From NCBI GenBank assembly GCA_944320845.1, contig CALUJA010000001.1:1-64000 (forward strand): a stretch of 64,000 nt of DNA, in the 5' to 3' direction. The notes below the pieces were generated by a model. It had not been told where the DNA came from and did no database searches. It saw only the letters and a list, made by a program, of their open reading frames with translations. The DNA is from an uncultured Phocaeicola sp. GTDB taxonomy: Bacteria; Bacteroidota; Bacteroidia; Bacteroidales; Bacteroidaceae. Shown here piece by piece: positions 36,191-45,444 of the stretch (its first letter is position 1; each line of letters begins with the position of its first letter). Made by a program: the position numbers and the translations under genes.

Positions 36191-37114
36191 ATGGAATTGG
36201 TTCAGTCGCTTTCACAGATGGTCAGCCGTCTCCGCCTGCACAACATACGCCGCCGGGTGGCCGTCGTCTGTCCAAACGATCCGCATACGGAATATGTCAT
36301 TATACGAAGCTTGCGCGAAGAGATTGCCGAATATCTGCTGGTTACAGACAGAGCACATCACGACATGGCCTATCGCCTTCGGTCGGCTTCACCGGACTTC
36401 ATACGGGTATATGAGACAGACACTCCCGATGAGGCAGCCGCATATGCCGTGCAATTGGTTCGTATGGGCGATGCAGACATCCTGATGAAAGGGCTGATCA
36501 ATACGGACAACCTCCTGAGGGCTGTATTAAAGAAAGAAGACGGACTGCTGCCCTCCGGAGGCGTGTTGAGCCACATGGCGGTGGCACAGATTCCTCTCTA
36601 TCACAAACTGCTGTTCTTTTCAGATGCAGCCGTCATCCCCCGCCCTACACTCGAACAATACCGGCAAATGATTGCAAACGATGTAGCCCTCTGCCGACGG
36701 TTGGGATGTGAACAGCCGCGGGTGGCACTCATCCACTGCACGGAAAAGACAAGCGAAAAGTTTCCCCATACACTCAGTTACGCCCAACTGAAGCTGGAAG
36801 CGGAACAAGGGGCATTCGGCCCGGTATTCATCGATGGCCCCATGGATGCAAAAACCGCCTGCGACAGACACAGCGGAGAGATAAAGGGACTTTCATCGCC
36901 CGTAATAGGAAACGCTGACATCCTGATATTCCCGAACATTGAAGCGGGAAACACTTTCTACAAGACCATCTCCCTGTTTGGCGATGCAAATATGGCAGGG
37001 ATACTGATAGGAACGACTGCACCGGTGGTCGTCCCCTCACGAAGCGACTCCGGAAACTCCAAGTATTACAGTCTGGCACTGGCCTGCCTGGCCGGAAAAG
37101 ACAATGACCATTAA
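36191..37114 (+). CDS. ptb: Phosphate butyryltransferase
   Basis: 307 residues, normal for the phosphate acetyl/butyryltransferase family. Converts butyryl-CoA (or a branched-chain acyl-CoA) plus phosphate to acyl phosphate and CoA. The family features TDNLLRAVLKKEDGLLPSGGVLSHMAV and the C-terminal DANMAGILIGTTAPVVVPSRSDS are present. Ten bases before the acyl kinase gene, forming the classic ptb-buk pair. In Bacteroides this pair may serve isobutyrate/isovalerate-type acids as much as butyrate. Confidence 0.93.
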   Translation: MELVQSLSQMVSRLRLHNIRRRVAVVCPNDPHTEYVIIRSLREEIAEYLLVTDRAHHDMAYRLRSASPDFIRVYETDTPDEAAAYAVQLVRMGDADILMKGLINTDNLLRAVLKKEDGLLPSGGVLSHMAVAQIPLYHKLLFFSDAAVIPRPTLEQYRQMIANDVALCRRLGCEQPRVALIHCTEKTSEKFPHTLSYAQLKLEAEQGAFGPVFIDGPMDAKTACDRHSGEIKGLSSPVIGNADILIFPNIEAGNTFYKTISLFGDANMAGILIGTTAPVVVPSRSDSGNSKYYSLALACLAGKDNDH

Positions 37115-37124
37115 AACCCAGCTT

Positions 37125-38198
37125 ATGAAAAGAATTCTTGTAATAAATCCCGGCTCTACCTCTACCAAGCTTGCCGTTTATGAAGACGACAAGCAGATAT
37201 GGAGCAAAAGTGTCTATCACCCGATGGATGACCTGAAAAGATTTCATCACATCAACGAACAGTACGAATACCGCCGGAACCATATCATGGAAGCCTTAAA
37301 AGAAGCCGGAATCCCGCAGGATTTCGATGCCGTCATTTCCCGCGGGGGATTGCTGAAGCCTACACAAGGAGGAGTCTATCTCATCGACGAACAGATAAAG
37401 AATGACCTCTGGCACTCCCACATGGAACATGCTTCAAACTTAGGGGCATGGATTGCTGATGAAATCGCCCGCAGCATCGGATGTCCGTCATACATTGCCG
37501 ATCCGGTAGTGACCGATGAGCTGAGCGACATCGCCCGCATAACAGGCATTCCGGAAATTCCACGCATATCCATATTCCATGCCCTCAACAGCCGGGCTGT
37601 TTCCCGCCAGTATGCAGCCCAAGCAGGAAAAAGATATGAAGAGATGAACCTTATCGTAGCCCATCTGGGAGGAGGCATTTCCGTCAGTGCCCACCAGCAC
37701 GGAAAAGTCATCGATGTAAACAATGCTCTGAACGGAGAAGGACCATTCAGTCCCGAACGAGCCGGTACAATCCCAGCACGACAACTGGCTGACTTATGCT
37801 TCAGCGGACGATACACCCATAAGGAAATCTGCAAGATGCTGAACGGACGGGGAGGACTGGCCGCACATTTAGGGACAACCGATGTACCTACCGTCATCCG
37901 ATGGGCGCATGCCGGAGACAAAAAATACAGACTGATACTTGATGCCATGATTTATACCATAGCCAAACAGATAGGAGCGATGCATGTAGCCCTCCACGGA
38001 CAGACTGAAGCTATTATCCTGACCGGCGGAATCGCTCATAACGAATACTGCACAAACGCTTTGGGCGAATGGCTGAAAAACATAGCTCCCATCGCAATCA
38101 TCCCGGGAGAAGACGAAATGGGAGCTTTGGCACTGAACGCATTGGGTGCCTTGCAGGGAGAACTTCCGCTACAGAAATATCACCCCAGCATTCAATAA
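37125..38198 (+). CDS. buk: Butyrate kinase (or branched-chain fatty acid kinase)
   Basis: 357 residues from the ATG at 37125; the in-frame ATG at 37104 would overlap ptb and add seven residues absent from the family. ASKHA-fold acyl kinase: RILVINPGSTSTKLAVY phosphate loop at the start, HLGGGISVSAH near residues 173-183, and LTGGIAHNEY near 305. Makes ATP from acyl phosphate in the pathway begun by Ptb. The 3' end overlaps the convergent hydrolase by seven bases. Confidence 0.95.
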   Translation: MKRILVINPGSTSTKLAVYEDDKQIWSKSVYHPMDDLKRFHHINEQYEYRRNHIMEALKEAGIPQDFDAVISRGGLLKPTQGGVYLIDEQIKNDLWHSHMEHASNLGAWIADEIARSIGCPSYIADPVVTDELSDIARITGIPEIPRISIFHALNSRAVSRQYAAQAGKRYEEMNLIVAHLGGGISVSAHQHGKVIDVNNALNGEGPFSPERAGTIPARQLADLCFSGRYTHKEICKMLNGRGGLAAHLGTTDVPTVIRWAHAGDKKYRLILDAMIYTIAKQIGAMHVALHGQTEAIILTGGIAHNEYCTNALGEWLKNIAPIAIIPGEDEMGALALNALGALQGELPLQKYHPSIQ

Positions 38199-39271
38199 AG
38201 AGGAACGACAGGCTGCTGCTTGGCTGTATCCAAAGGAACAGCCTTGTATGCCGCCTGTGAAAAGTTTATCTTGTTCAAATCAATGCTGCGGATGGCACTG
38301 TTGTACATGGTGCGAAAATAGATGATGCCGTGAGTGATGTCCGTGACCGATGTCCATTGAGTGGCACTCGGAATATCAGCCGGTATCTTTCCTTCAGCAA
38401 ACTCAACGCCTACCGGTATATCGAAATTATTCAGTATCTGGAATCCCTGAAGCACAGCCTGAAATGCCGTAGACTGTACGGGCGCTGTAGACTGGTAGAA
38501 AGCCGCACGCACAAACCGGGAAGGAGGAGTTATGTCGCCCGGAAGTCCTAAAAATCCGCTTCCCGCTCCAAACGACTTCAACTCCCTGCCACCCAGACGC
38601 TGCGCCTGGGCACTTCCGGGATAAAGATTGACATAATTGTTCAGGTTCGTCAGCTGCCACTCAAATCCCGGCGAGTTTGTCAGCACACCCAATGTATTCT
38701 CATAGAAGCAAGACTTTCCGTTCACGATTTCCAGCACTACTTGCCGACCAGTCCGGTCGGCAAAACGCCAGTGAACGGTAGAGGCACGCGGATCAATCGC
38801 CACTACATGAACATTCCTAACAGCTTCCTGAACCTCCTCCACATCCTTACAAGTGGCAAGCACATAAGACACAAGCTGCAAGTCTGCCAGACTTGAAGAC
38901 TTCTGCGAAGTATCAAAAGCCTCATACTGCCCATAACCGGGAAAATAAAACAAGCCGGCAGAAAGCCCCGCCTCATTCAGCCCTTCGGCCACAAATTCCT
39001 TTTGCTCTACCGCCAGTCCCACATATCCGTATCGGGCCACAAACTTCATTCCGTCTATTCCTTCCGGAGTATAAGACTGATGCCCGTATCCTCTCGGAAC
39101 AATCACATACTGGCTGTTCAAATCGCTTCCTCCCCACTCGATAGTGCGTGCTACCACCCGGCTGCTGTCTTGGGCTGCCAAGGTTATTCCGGTGCAAGCC
39201 TCTGCCTTGCCGCCTGCAAGCAGCGCCACTGCCATACAAACCATACCGATAAGTCTGTTTTTCTTTCTCAT
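38192..39271 (-). CDS. Choloylglycine hydrolase family enzyme (bile-salt-hydrolase-like Ntn hydrolase), secreted
   Basis: 359 residues. Signal peptide of about 25 residues ending KAEA, directly followed by Cys26-Thr-Gly, which becomes the N-terminal nucleophile of an Ntn hydrolase after cleavage. Arg (VARTIEW), Asn (LTNSPGFEWQLTNL) and a downstream Arg segment match the choloylglycine hydrolase/penicillin V acylase family. Periplasmic location is expected. Activity may be bile-salt deconjugation or acylase action on other amides; sequence alone does not separate them. Has its own promoter at 39319-39349. Confidence 0.9.
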   Translation of the reverse strand: MRKKNRLIGMVCMAVALLAGGKAEACTGITLAAQDSSRVVARTIEWGGSDLNSQYVIVPRGYGHQSYTPEGIDGMKFVARYGYVGLAVEQKEFVAEGLNEAGLSAGLFYFPGYGQYEAFDTSQKSSSLADLQLVSYVLATCKDVEEVQEAVRNVHVVAIDPRASTVHWRFADRTGRQVVLEIVNGKSCFYENTLGVLTNSPGFEWQLTNLNNYVNLYPGSAQAQRLGGRELKSFGAGSGFLGLPGDITPPSRFVRAAFYQSTAPVQSTAFQAVLQGFQILNNFDIPVGVEFAEGKIPADIPSATQWTSVTDITHGIIYFRTMYNSAIRSIDLNKINFSQAAYKAVPLDTAKQQPVVPLY

Positions 39272-39318
39272 ATCATTCTCGTTTTAATATTAACACCTGT
39301 TCCGGCCACAATGTTCTC

Positions 39319-39349
39319 AAAGATACAAATTTCCAGACCACCATACAAT
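39319..39349 (-). promoter_or_regulatory. Promoter of the choloylglycine hydrolase gene
   Basis: Minus strand: TTG (39347-39349), 20 bases, TATCTTTG (39319-39326), a full match. About 48 bases before the ATG at 39271. Confidence 0.75.
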
Positions 39350-39447
39350 CCGTATCATCACCCTTTCTTCTGCCTTTTTCATCAGCATCCGCGCCGAATC
39401 CGATTCTGTCAGAAAAGATTTCATCTCATATCCCGCCATCTTTCCGC

Positions 39448-40521
39448 CTACTGCTGCTTCCGATAACTCTTTATCGCCCATCCATAAAGTACGGCGGCAA
39501 AGACAGACAACACGCCCAACTGAAAAAGAATGTCGGCAATTCCGCTTCCCTTCAGATACACCATACGCATAATCTCCATGAAATAGCGCAAAGGATTCAG
39601 ATATGTAACGCACTGTGCCCATTCCGGCATGCTGCCGATGGGAGTAAACAGTCCGCTCATCAGGATGAAGACAAGCATACAAAACCACATGACAAACATA
39701 GCCTGCTGCATCGTAGACGAATAATTTGAGATAACCAGCCCCAACCCCGATACCACCAGGATAAACACCAGAGCCGCCAGATAGATGGTAAACAGATTTC
39801 CGGCAGGAGCCAGTCCGTATACAAGCCATGCCAACAGGATACAGATATTCAGCACGACAAAGCCAATCATCCAGTAAGGCAGCAGCTTGGCCAGCGTAAA
39901 TGTAAAACGGCTGACCGGCGTGACATTAATCTGCTCAATCGTGCCCGTTTCTTTTTCACTCACCACATTCAGCGCCGGAAGGAAGCCGCACAACAACACC
40001 AGAATCATGGTCATCAGTGCCGGCACCATAAATATCTTATAATCCAGATGGGGATTAAACCAGTAACGCACAGACCCGACGGAAGCCGATGCGGAAGAAG
40101 ACAGTATCTGAGTCAGATAAGAGTTTCCGAGTGCTCCCTTCATGCCATTCACCGCATTCACCGCTATGAGAGCCGATGCCTGACGACCGTTGGCCTGCTC
40201 CTTTTCAAATCCGCGCGGTATCTCCAGCAAAATGTCAGCTTCATCCCTTTCAACCGCCTCCAGTCCCTCTTCATAAGTTCCCGGAATGCCGGTCAGCTTA
40301 AAATATTGAGAAGCTTCGATGCGATGGACAAGGCGTCCGGACGACGGAGTGCGGTCATTGTCAATCACTGTTATACGCAAATTATCGACTTCCATCGTAG
40401 CCGCCCAGGGAAAGACAAGCATAATCATGCAGGGGAACAGCAATATCAGCCGGGGAAGAAAAGCGTTACGCCGCAACTGACGGAACTCCTTTTCGATGAG
40501 ATAACGTAAAATCATATCCAA
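39448..40521 (-). CDS. ABC-2 type transporter permease (second of the pair)
   Basis: 357 residues. One N-terminal membrane helix, a large periplasmic domain (~45-165), then five helices ~165-355, as in YhhJ/YbhS/YbhR permeases. Contains the loop segment EKETGTIEQINVTPVSRFTF, conserved also in its neighbour. Last gene of the efflux operon, nine bases after the first permease. Confidence 0.93.
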   Translation of the reverse strand: MDMILRYLIEKEFRQLRRNAFLPRLILLFPCMIMLVFPWAATMEVDNLRITVIDNDRTPSSGRLVHRIEASQYFKLTGIPGTYEEGLEAVERDEADILLEIPRGFEKEQANGRQASALIAVNAVNGMKGALGNSYLTQILSSSASASVGSVRYWFNPHLDYKIFMVPALMTMILVLLCGFLPALNVVSEKETGTIEQINVTPVSRFTFTLAKLLPYWMIGFVVLNICILLAWLVYGLAPAGNLFTIYLAALVFILVVSGLGLVISNYSSTMQQAMFVMWFCMLVFILMSGLFTPIGSMPEWAQCVTYLNPLRYFMEIMRMVYLKGSGIADILFQLGVLSVFAAVLYGWAIKSYRKQQ

Positions 40522-40530
40522 TCCTCCTTC

Positions 40531-41643
40531 TTATTCCAAACGGTTCTTAAACAAGCGGGCGGTTATGCCAATCAGCAGGACAGCCATACAGACAAGCACC
40601 AATGTTTCCTGCCATACATAAGCAAACGGAACGCCTTCTATCATCAACTTACGTACCAGTTCGATATACCAGCGCGCCGGGATAATGCAGGAAAAAGCCT
40701 GCAAGATGACAGGCATGCTTTCTATCGGAAAAATCAGTCCGGACAAAAGGATGGTAGGAATCAGCAGCACCATTCCGGAAGCAAGCATGGCAGCTACCTG
40801 CGTGCGGGTAATGCAAGAAATGAGCAGACCCAATGCCAATGAAACAAAGATGAACAGCAGCGACACTCCCAATAATGCAGTCAGACTACCGGCTACCGGA
40901 ACATCAAGTACAAAGACAGACAACAGCAGGATGGTAGCCAGATTGAAGAGCGAAAGCACCAGATAAGGAACTGCCTTCGACAAAATGACAAACAAGGGAC
41001 TGACCGGCGAGACAAGCAGCACTTCCATCGTTCCGGTTTCCTTTTCACGGACAATGGATATGGAAGTCATCATCGCACAAATCAGCATCAGAATCAGTCC
41101 CATTACTCCAGGTACAAAATTATATGCACTTTTCATCTGCGGATTATAAAGCAGCTTCGAGACGATTCTCAATCCGCCCGTCTGTACAGGCGCAGAGCCG
41201 GAAATCATGCGCAACTCACGCTGCGCGGCTGCCAATACCGCACCGGCATACGCTCCCCGCGTAACAGCTTGGTTCGGGTCAATCGCATCAGCTATAAGCT
41301 GAATGCTCTCGGCATCGAAACGCTGTCTCGGCAAATCTGGAGGAAACACAACAGCCAGCTCCGCCTTACCCTGACGGAACAGAGCATCGACTTCCTCTAT
41401 CGAATGAACGATATACTTTACAGAAAAATACTCACTGGCATCCAAGCGGTCGACTACATAACGCGTGTCCGCATCAGCAGAAGTGACAAGCACGACAGTC
41501 CGCACATTTTTCACTTCGGTAGAAATAGCAAAACCAAAAAGAATAATCTGCACAATAGGCATACCTATCAGTATCAGCATCGTACGCCGGTCGCGCAGAA
41601 TGTGATAAAACTCTTTCCGGACAAAAGCAGCAAACTGTTTCAT
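40531..41643 (-). CDS. ABC-2 type transporter permease (first of the pair)
   Basis: 370 residues with the same layout as the next gene: N-terminal helix, periplasmic domain, five C-terminal helices, and EKETGTMEVLLVSPVSP. The two permeases are paralogues and likely form a heterodimer under the double ATPase, as in YbhFSR. Start overlaps the ATPase stop by four bases. Confidence 0.93.
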   Translation of the reverse strand: MKQFAAFVRKEFYHILRDRRTMLILIGMPIVQIILFGFAISTEVKNVRTVVLVTSADADTRYVVDRLDASEYFSVKYIVHSIEEVDALFRQGKAELAVVFPPDLPRQRFDAESIQLIADAIDPNQAVTRGAYAGAVLAAAQRELRMISGSAPVQTGGLRIVSKLLYNPQMKSAYNFVPGVMGLILMLICAMMTSISIVREKETGTMEVLLVSPVSPLFVILSKAVPYLVLSLFNLATILLLSVFVLDVPVAGSLTALLGVSLLFIFVSLALGLLISCITRTQVAAMLASGMVLLIPTILLSGLIFPIESMPVILQAFSCIIPARWYIELVRKLMIEGVPFAYVWQETLVLVCMAVLLIGITARLFKNRLE

Positions 41644-43091
41644 ACCTTTCCTCCTCTCGCCAATCGTTGAAACACTTCATCCATATCCTTTGCTCCATAA
41701 CGGGACTTCAAGGCTTCAGGTGTGTCAAGCGCACAGATTCTTCCGTCTACCATCATGGAAATGCGATCGCAGTATTCCGCCTCATCCATATAATGCGTAG
41801 TCACAAAAACGGTAATTCCCTGTTCAGCTGCCCGATAAATCAGCTCCCAAAACTGACGGCGCGTAGCCGGATCTACTCCTCCCGTCGGCTCATCCAAAAA
41901 AACCAACTGCGGACGATGAAAGACAGCGACCGAAAAAGCCAGGCGCTGCTTCCATCCTAAAGGAAGTTCACGCACCAACGTTTCACGCTCGCCAAGCAGC
42001 CCGATGCGGGAAAGCATCTCTTCTGTGCGCGATGCAATCTCTTTTTCAGGCACACCGTAGATGCCGGCAAACAGCCGCACATTCTCCCATACACTTAAAT
42101 CTTCATAAAGAGAAAACTTCTGACTCATGTAACCGATACGCTTCTTTATCTCTTCGCTTTGTGTGCTTACATCAAACCCCATCACCTCTGCCTTTCCTTC
42201 CGTAGGAAGACTCAGTCCGCAAAAAATACGCATTGCCGTAGTCTTTCCTGCACCGTTCGCGCCCAAAAATCCGAACACCTCCCCACGTTTCACTGAGAAA
42301 GAGATATGGTCGACTGCAACAAATGTCCCGAAGCGTTTCACCAGTCCCTCCACACGAATGACCGGCTGTGCATTTGCCAACGCATGCGTATGCTCCAGTC
42401 CCGGCGGACAAAGAATTTCCTTAAACCGCTCCAAGATAGTCAAAGGCAAATCAATACCACAGATTTTACCTTCACGCATGAAAGCAATGCGGTCGCACAA
42501 CCTTGCCTCATCCATAAACGGAGTAGACACAACGATTGTAATTCCTCTTTCCTGCAAACGGCGGAGCATCTGCCAGAACTCCTTGCGCGATACCGGGTCA
42601 ACCCCTGTAGTAGGCTCGTCAAGGAAAAGGATGTCCGGATTATGAACCAATGCACAGCAAAGGGCCAGCTTCTGCTTCATCCCACCGGAAAGAGCTCCTG
42701 CACGACGCTTGCGGAACGGCTTGATTTGTTCGTAGATTTCTTTTATTTGTCCGTAATGTTCATCAACCGTAGTGCCGAACACCGTTGCAAAGAACTCCAG
42801 ATTTTCTTCCACCGTCAAATCCTGATAAAGAGAAAAACGCCCAGGCATATAGCCGACCCTGTTCCGTACCTGCCTGTAGCCATCCGCCACATCAAAACCA
42901 CAAACCGAAGCAGAACCTGAATCTGCCACCAAAAGCGTAGCAAGAATACGGAAGAGTGTAGTCTTTCCCGAGCCATCCGGCCCTATAAGTCCGAACAGTT
43001 CCCCACGTTTTACTGAGAGCGAGACATCACGCAATGCTTCCGTCCGCCCATACCGTTTGCTGATATGATTGACTTCGATGATAGGCTGCAT
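41640..43091 (-). CDS. ABC transporter ATPase with two fused nucleotide-binding domains (YbhF-like)
   Basis: 483 residues. NBD1 (~1-235): Walker A GPDGSGKTT, signature LSGGMKQK, Walker B ILFLDEPT. NBD2 (~245-483): Walker A GANGAGKTT, an altered signature LPLGWKQR, Walker B VFLDEPT. The asymmetric signature is usual for YbhF-type exporters. Five bases after the HlyD gene and overlapping the first permease by four bases, so one chain supplies both ATPase sites for the permease heterodimer. Confidence 0.95.
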   Translation of the reverse strand: MQPIIEVNHISKRYGRTEALRDVSLSVKRGELFGLIGPDGSGKTTLFRILATLLVADSGSASVCGFDVADGYRQVRNRVGYMPGRFSLYQDLTVEENLEFFATVFGTTVDEHYGQIKEIYEQIKPFRKRRAGALSGGMKQKLALCCALVHNPDILFLDEPTTGVDPVSRKEFWQMLRRLQERGITIVVSTPFMDEARLCDRIAFMREGKICGIDLPLTILERFKEILCPPGLEHTHALANAQPVIRVEGLVKRFGTFVAVDHISFSVKRGEVFGFLGANGAGKTTAMRIFCGLSLPTEGKAEVMGFDVSTQSEEIKKRIGYMSQKFSLYEDLSVWENVRLFAGIYGVPEKEIASRTEEMLSRIGLLGERETLVRELPLGWKQRLAFSVAVFHRPQLVFLDEPTGGVDPATRRQFWELIYRAAEQGITVFVTTHYMDEAEYCDRISMMVDGRICALDTPEALKSRYGAKDMDEVFQRLARGGKV

Positions 43092-43096
43092 GGCTT

Positions 43097-44017
43097 TTAT
43101 TCAGACGATTGATTAGGTAATTTCACTTTTCCATACATGCCCAACTTTATCAGTCCGTCGTTGCGTACGGCAATCTTTACGGCATATACCTGATTGGCAC
43201 GCTCATCATCCGTTAGAATAGTCTTGGGTGTAAACTCGGCCTCATCGGCAATCCAGGTCACCTTGCCTTCATATTGCCGGCATTCACCGTCTCCGAAATC
43301 GGCCCATACCGTCACTCTGTCTCCCAAACGGACAAAAACGAGCTGCGTGGAGGTAATGTAGGCACGCAAAAAGATATTCTCCATATCGGCTATCTTGAAC
43401 AAAGGCTTGCCCGTAGCAACCAGCTCACCCGGCTCGGTATACTTGGCCAGCACTGTCCCTTTGATGGGAGAAACAATATGGCACTTGCGCAACTGGTCTT
43501 CCACTTGAGCCACCTGGATGGCAACAGAAGAGCTTTGTTCATCCAAACTTGCCGTATTATTTTGCAAGGACGACACCTGTGCATCCAACTGACGATGCAA
43601 AACAGCCAACTGAGCGTCCCAGTCATCCAGCTGCTTCCGATTGGCCGCATCCGACTTCAAGAGCCTCTCTACCCTATTCCGTTCACGCTGAGCTGTAGCT
43701 ATCTGCTCTTTCGTTGCCGCAATCTGCTTCTGGATGTCAGGCTTCTGATTCTGCACAGACTTCCTGCTCGCTTCAAGCTGCAGTTTCCGCAAGTAGAGCT
43801 GTACCGTATCCACCAGTCCTACCTCTTGTCCTTCATCCAACACCGTCCCTTCTTCCGCATCCATGTAAAACAGTTTTCCGTTTGCTTCGGCCGAAACAAT
43901 GACCTCGGTCGCCTCAAACGTTCCGGTTGCATCAAAGTCTTCACCGGAATGACAGGAAGACAGCACGGTTACAAACGCCGACACCAATAAAACAATCCGC
44001 TTCATACATCTATTCAA
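43097..44017 (-). CDS. HlyD-family membrane fusion protein (efflux adaptor)
   Basis: 306 residues. N-terminal signal with lipobox LSSC, Cys21, so possibly a periplasmic lipoprotein anchored in the membrane. Lipoyl-like halves flank a coiled-coil hairpin (~75-175, heptad-rich KLQLEASRKSV through SSLQNNTASLDEQ), then a beta-barrel domain (PIKGTVLAKYTEPGELV). Bridges the inner-membrane exporter and the TolC-type channel. ATG at 44017 or 44005 (MKRIV); the first is given. Confidence 0.92.
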   Translation of the reverse strand: MNRCMKRIVLLVSAFVTVLSSCHSGEDFDATGTFEATEVIVSAEANGKLFYMDAEEGTVLDEGQEVGLVDTVQLYLRKLQLEASRKSVQNQKPDIQKQIAATKEQIATAQRERNRVERLLKSDAANRKQLDDWDAQLAVLHRQLDAQVSSLQNNTASLDEQSSSVAIQVAQVEDQLRKCHIVSPIKGTVLAKYTEPGELVATGKPLFKIADMENIFLRAYITSTQLVFVRLGDRVTVWADFGDGECRQYEGKVTWIADEAEFTPKTILTDDERANQVYAVKIAVRNDGLIKLGMYGKVKLPNQSSE

Positions 44018-44035
44018 TTTTAGTTTTTCATGATA

Positions 44036-45295
44036 TTAATTTGTCAAGTGTTTCTGTTTATAAACCTCTAACAGCAACTGCACCTCATGTTGCACCTTTG
44101 TCTGCCGGGCCAGATTCTCGGCCGTAAGTTCACGCAACATTTCGGTTACAGACAAGGTTCCCTCGGCCGCCTTCACCTCGGCAGAACGGCTGATGTTGGC
44201 ACGCAAACGGATAATCTCTTCATCTTTTTCCATCTGACGGCGCAACGCGGAAATCGTTCCTTCCTGCCCCGCGAGCTGCAAATGCGTATCCAGCAAAAAG
44301 AGATTACGCTCGCTGTCTATCCGCTGGCGCTCAAGCTCAAGCTTATGCCGGTCGTTTTTCAAGGTATACAGACTTCCGAAATTCCAGCTCATCCGTGCGC
44401 CGACCACATAATAAGCCCCAAACTTGTCTTTCAACAAATTCAATCCCGGATTGCCATAAGCTCCTTGTGCAAACAGGCTGAAGCGTGGCAAATACCCTGA
44501 ACGCAATCCTTGACGGCGGACATCCAACGTGCGCTCCTGAGCCTCATACAGCAACAGCTCGGGCCGGCGGATGGCAAACGCCTCTTCCCGATGGGGCAAC
44601 TCAGGACGCTCGAAAGCGACATCCGGTTCGAGCTCCCTGCCCATCAGGAGTGCAAGCATCCGGACATAAGCCACACGGCTTGTCTCAAGAGCAATGCGCT
44701 GCTGTCCGTTGTTCAGTATTTCCACCTGCACGGCATCCACATCAGCTTCATGCGCGATTCCATTGTCAAGACAGGCAGACACACGATGCAGATTCCTTTC
44801 CAAATCATCGTGAAATATGGCATTCTGCCGAAGCTGCTCGTCAAGCAGAAGAATGCCAAAGAAAATCTGGTCCACCCGACTGTCAAGCGCATACATACTG
44901 ACATCCAGCCGGCGGACAGTTTCCTCGGCTTCCGATTTTGTGTATTGTTTCCGGTTGCGGATGACTCCTCCGTCCCATATATTCTGCTGTATCTCGACCA
45001 TTACCTGATACTGGTCTTTAGGCAGGCCGTGAAAGTCTACATCGGGAAGTGTAAAGGGAAGCTTTGTGGCGTCACTTTGGTAAGACACTTTTCCACTGAG
45101 GGAAACTTGGGGCAGATTGCCCCGCCCCGCATTGGAAAGCGTATAGGCTTCCGACTGCTCTATCAGGCGATATTGCCTCACAAGCGGATAATTGGCCCGT
45201 GCCGCCCGGCGACATTCGTCAAGCGTAAGTTGAGCATGCAGATGCAGACATGCGGCAAGACAGACAACTAAAAGCAAAATACGTTTCATATCCAT
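44036..45295 (-). CDS. TolC-family outer membrane efflux protein
   Basis: 419 residues from the ATG at 45295 (MDMKRILLLV); ATG 45289 is equally possible. The longer in-frame extension lacks a signal peptide. Cleaved signal ending HAQ, then two internally similar halves rich in long helices (outer-membrane factor repeats), including the LTLDECRRAARANYP opening typical of the family. First gene of the five-gene efflux operon and 18 bases before the adaptor. A -7-like TACCTTTG on its strand at 45313-45320 is very close to the start. Confidence 0.9.
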   Translation of the reverse strand: MDMKRILLLVVCLAACLHLHAQLTLDECRRAARANYPLVRQYRLIEQSEAYTLSNAGRGNLPQVSLSGKVSYQSDATKLPFTLPDVDFHGLPKDQYQVMVEIQQNIWDGGVIRNRKQYTKSEAEETVRRLDVSMYALDSRVDQIFFGILLLDEQLRQNAIFHDDLERNLHRVSACLDNGIAHEADVDAVQVEILNNGQQRIALETSRVAYVRMLALLMGRELEPDVAFERPELPHREEAFAIRRPELLLYEAQERTLDVRRQGLRSGYLPRFSLFAQGAYGNPGLNLLKDKFGAYYVVGARMSWNFGSLYTLKNDRHKLELERQRIDSERNLFLLDTHLQLAGQEGTISALRRQMEKDEEIIRLRANISRSAEVKAAEGTLSVTEMLRELTAENLARQTKVQHEVQLLLEVYKQKHLTN

Positions 45296-45444
45296 TCGTT
45301 TTGTTCTATAAGCAAAGGTAAAGGCTTTCCGGAGCATTCTGAAGTTCCGTTCGTTTCATGTTATGTTCCGATTGTCCGAATATAATATATAAATCTTTCA
45401 TCTGCAAGCAAAAATATTATCTTTGCCGGAAATAAAGAATATAT

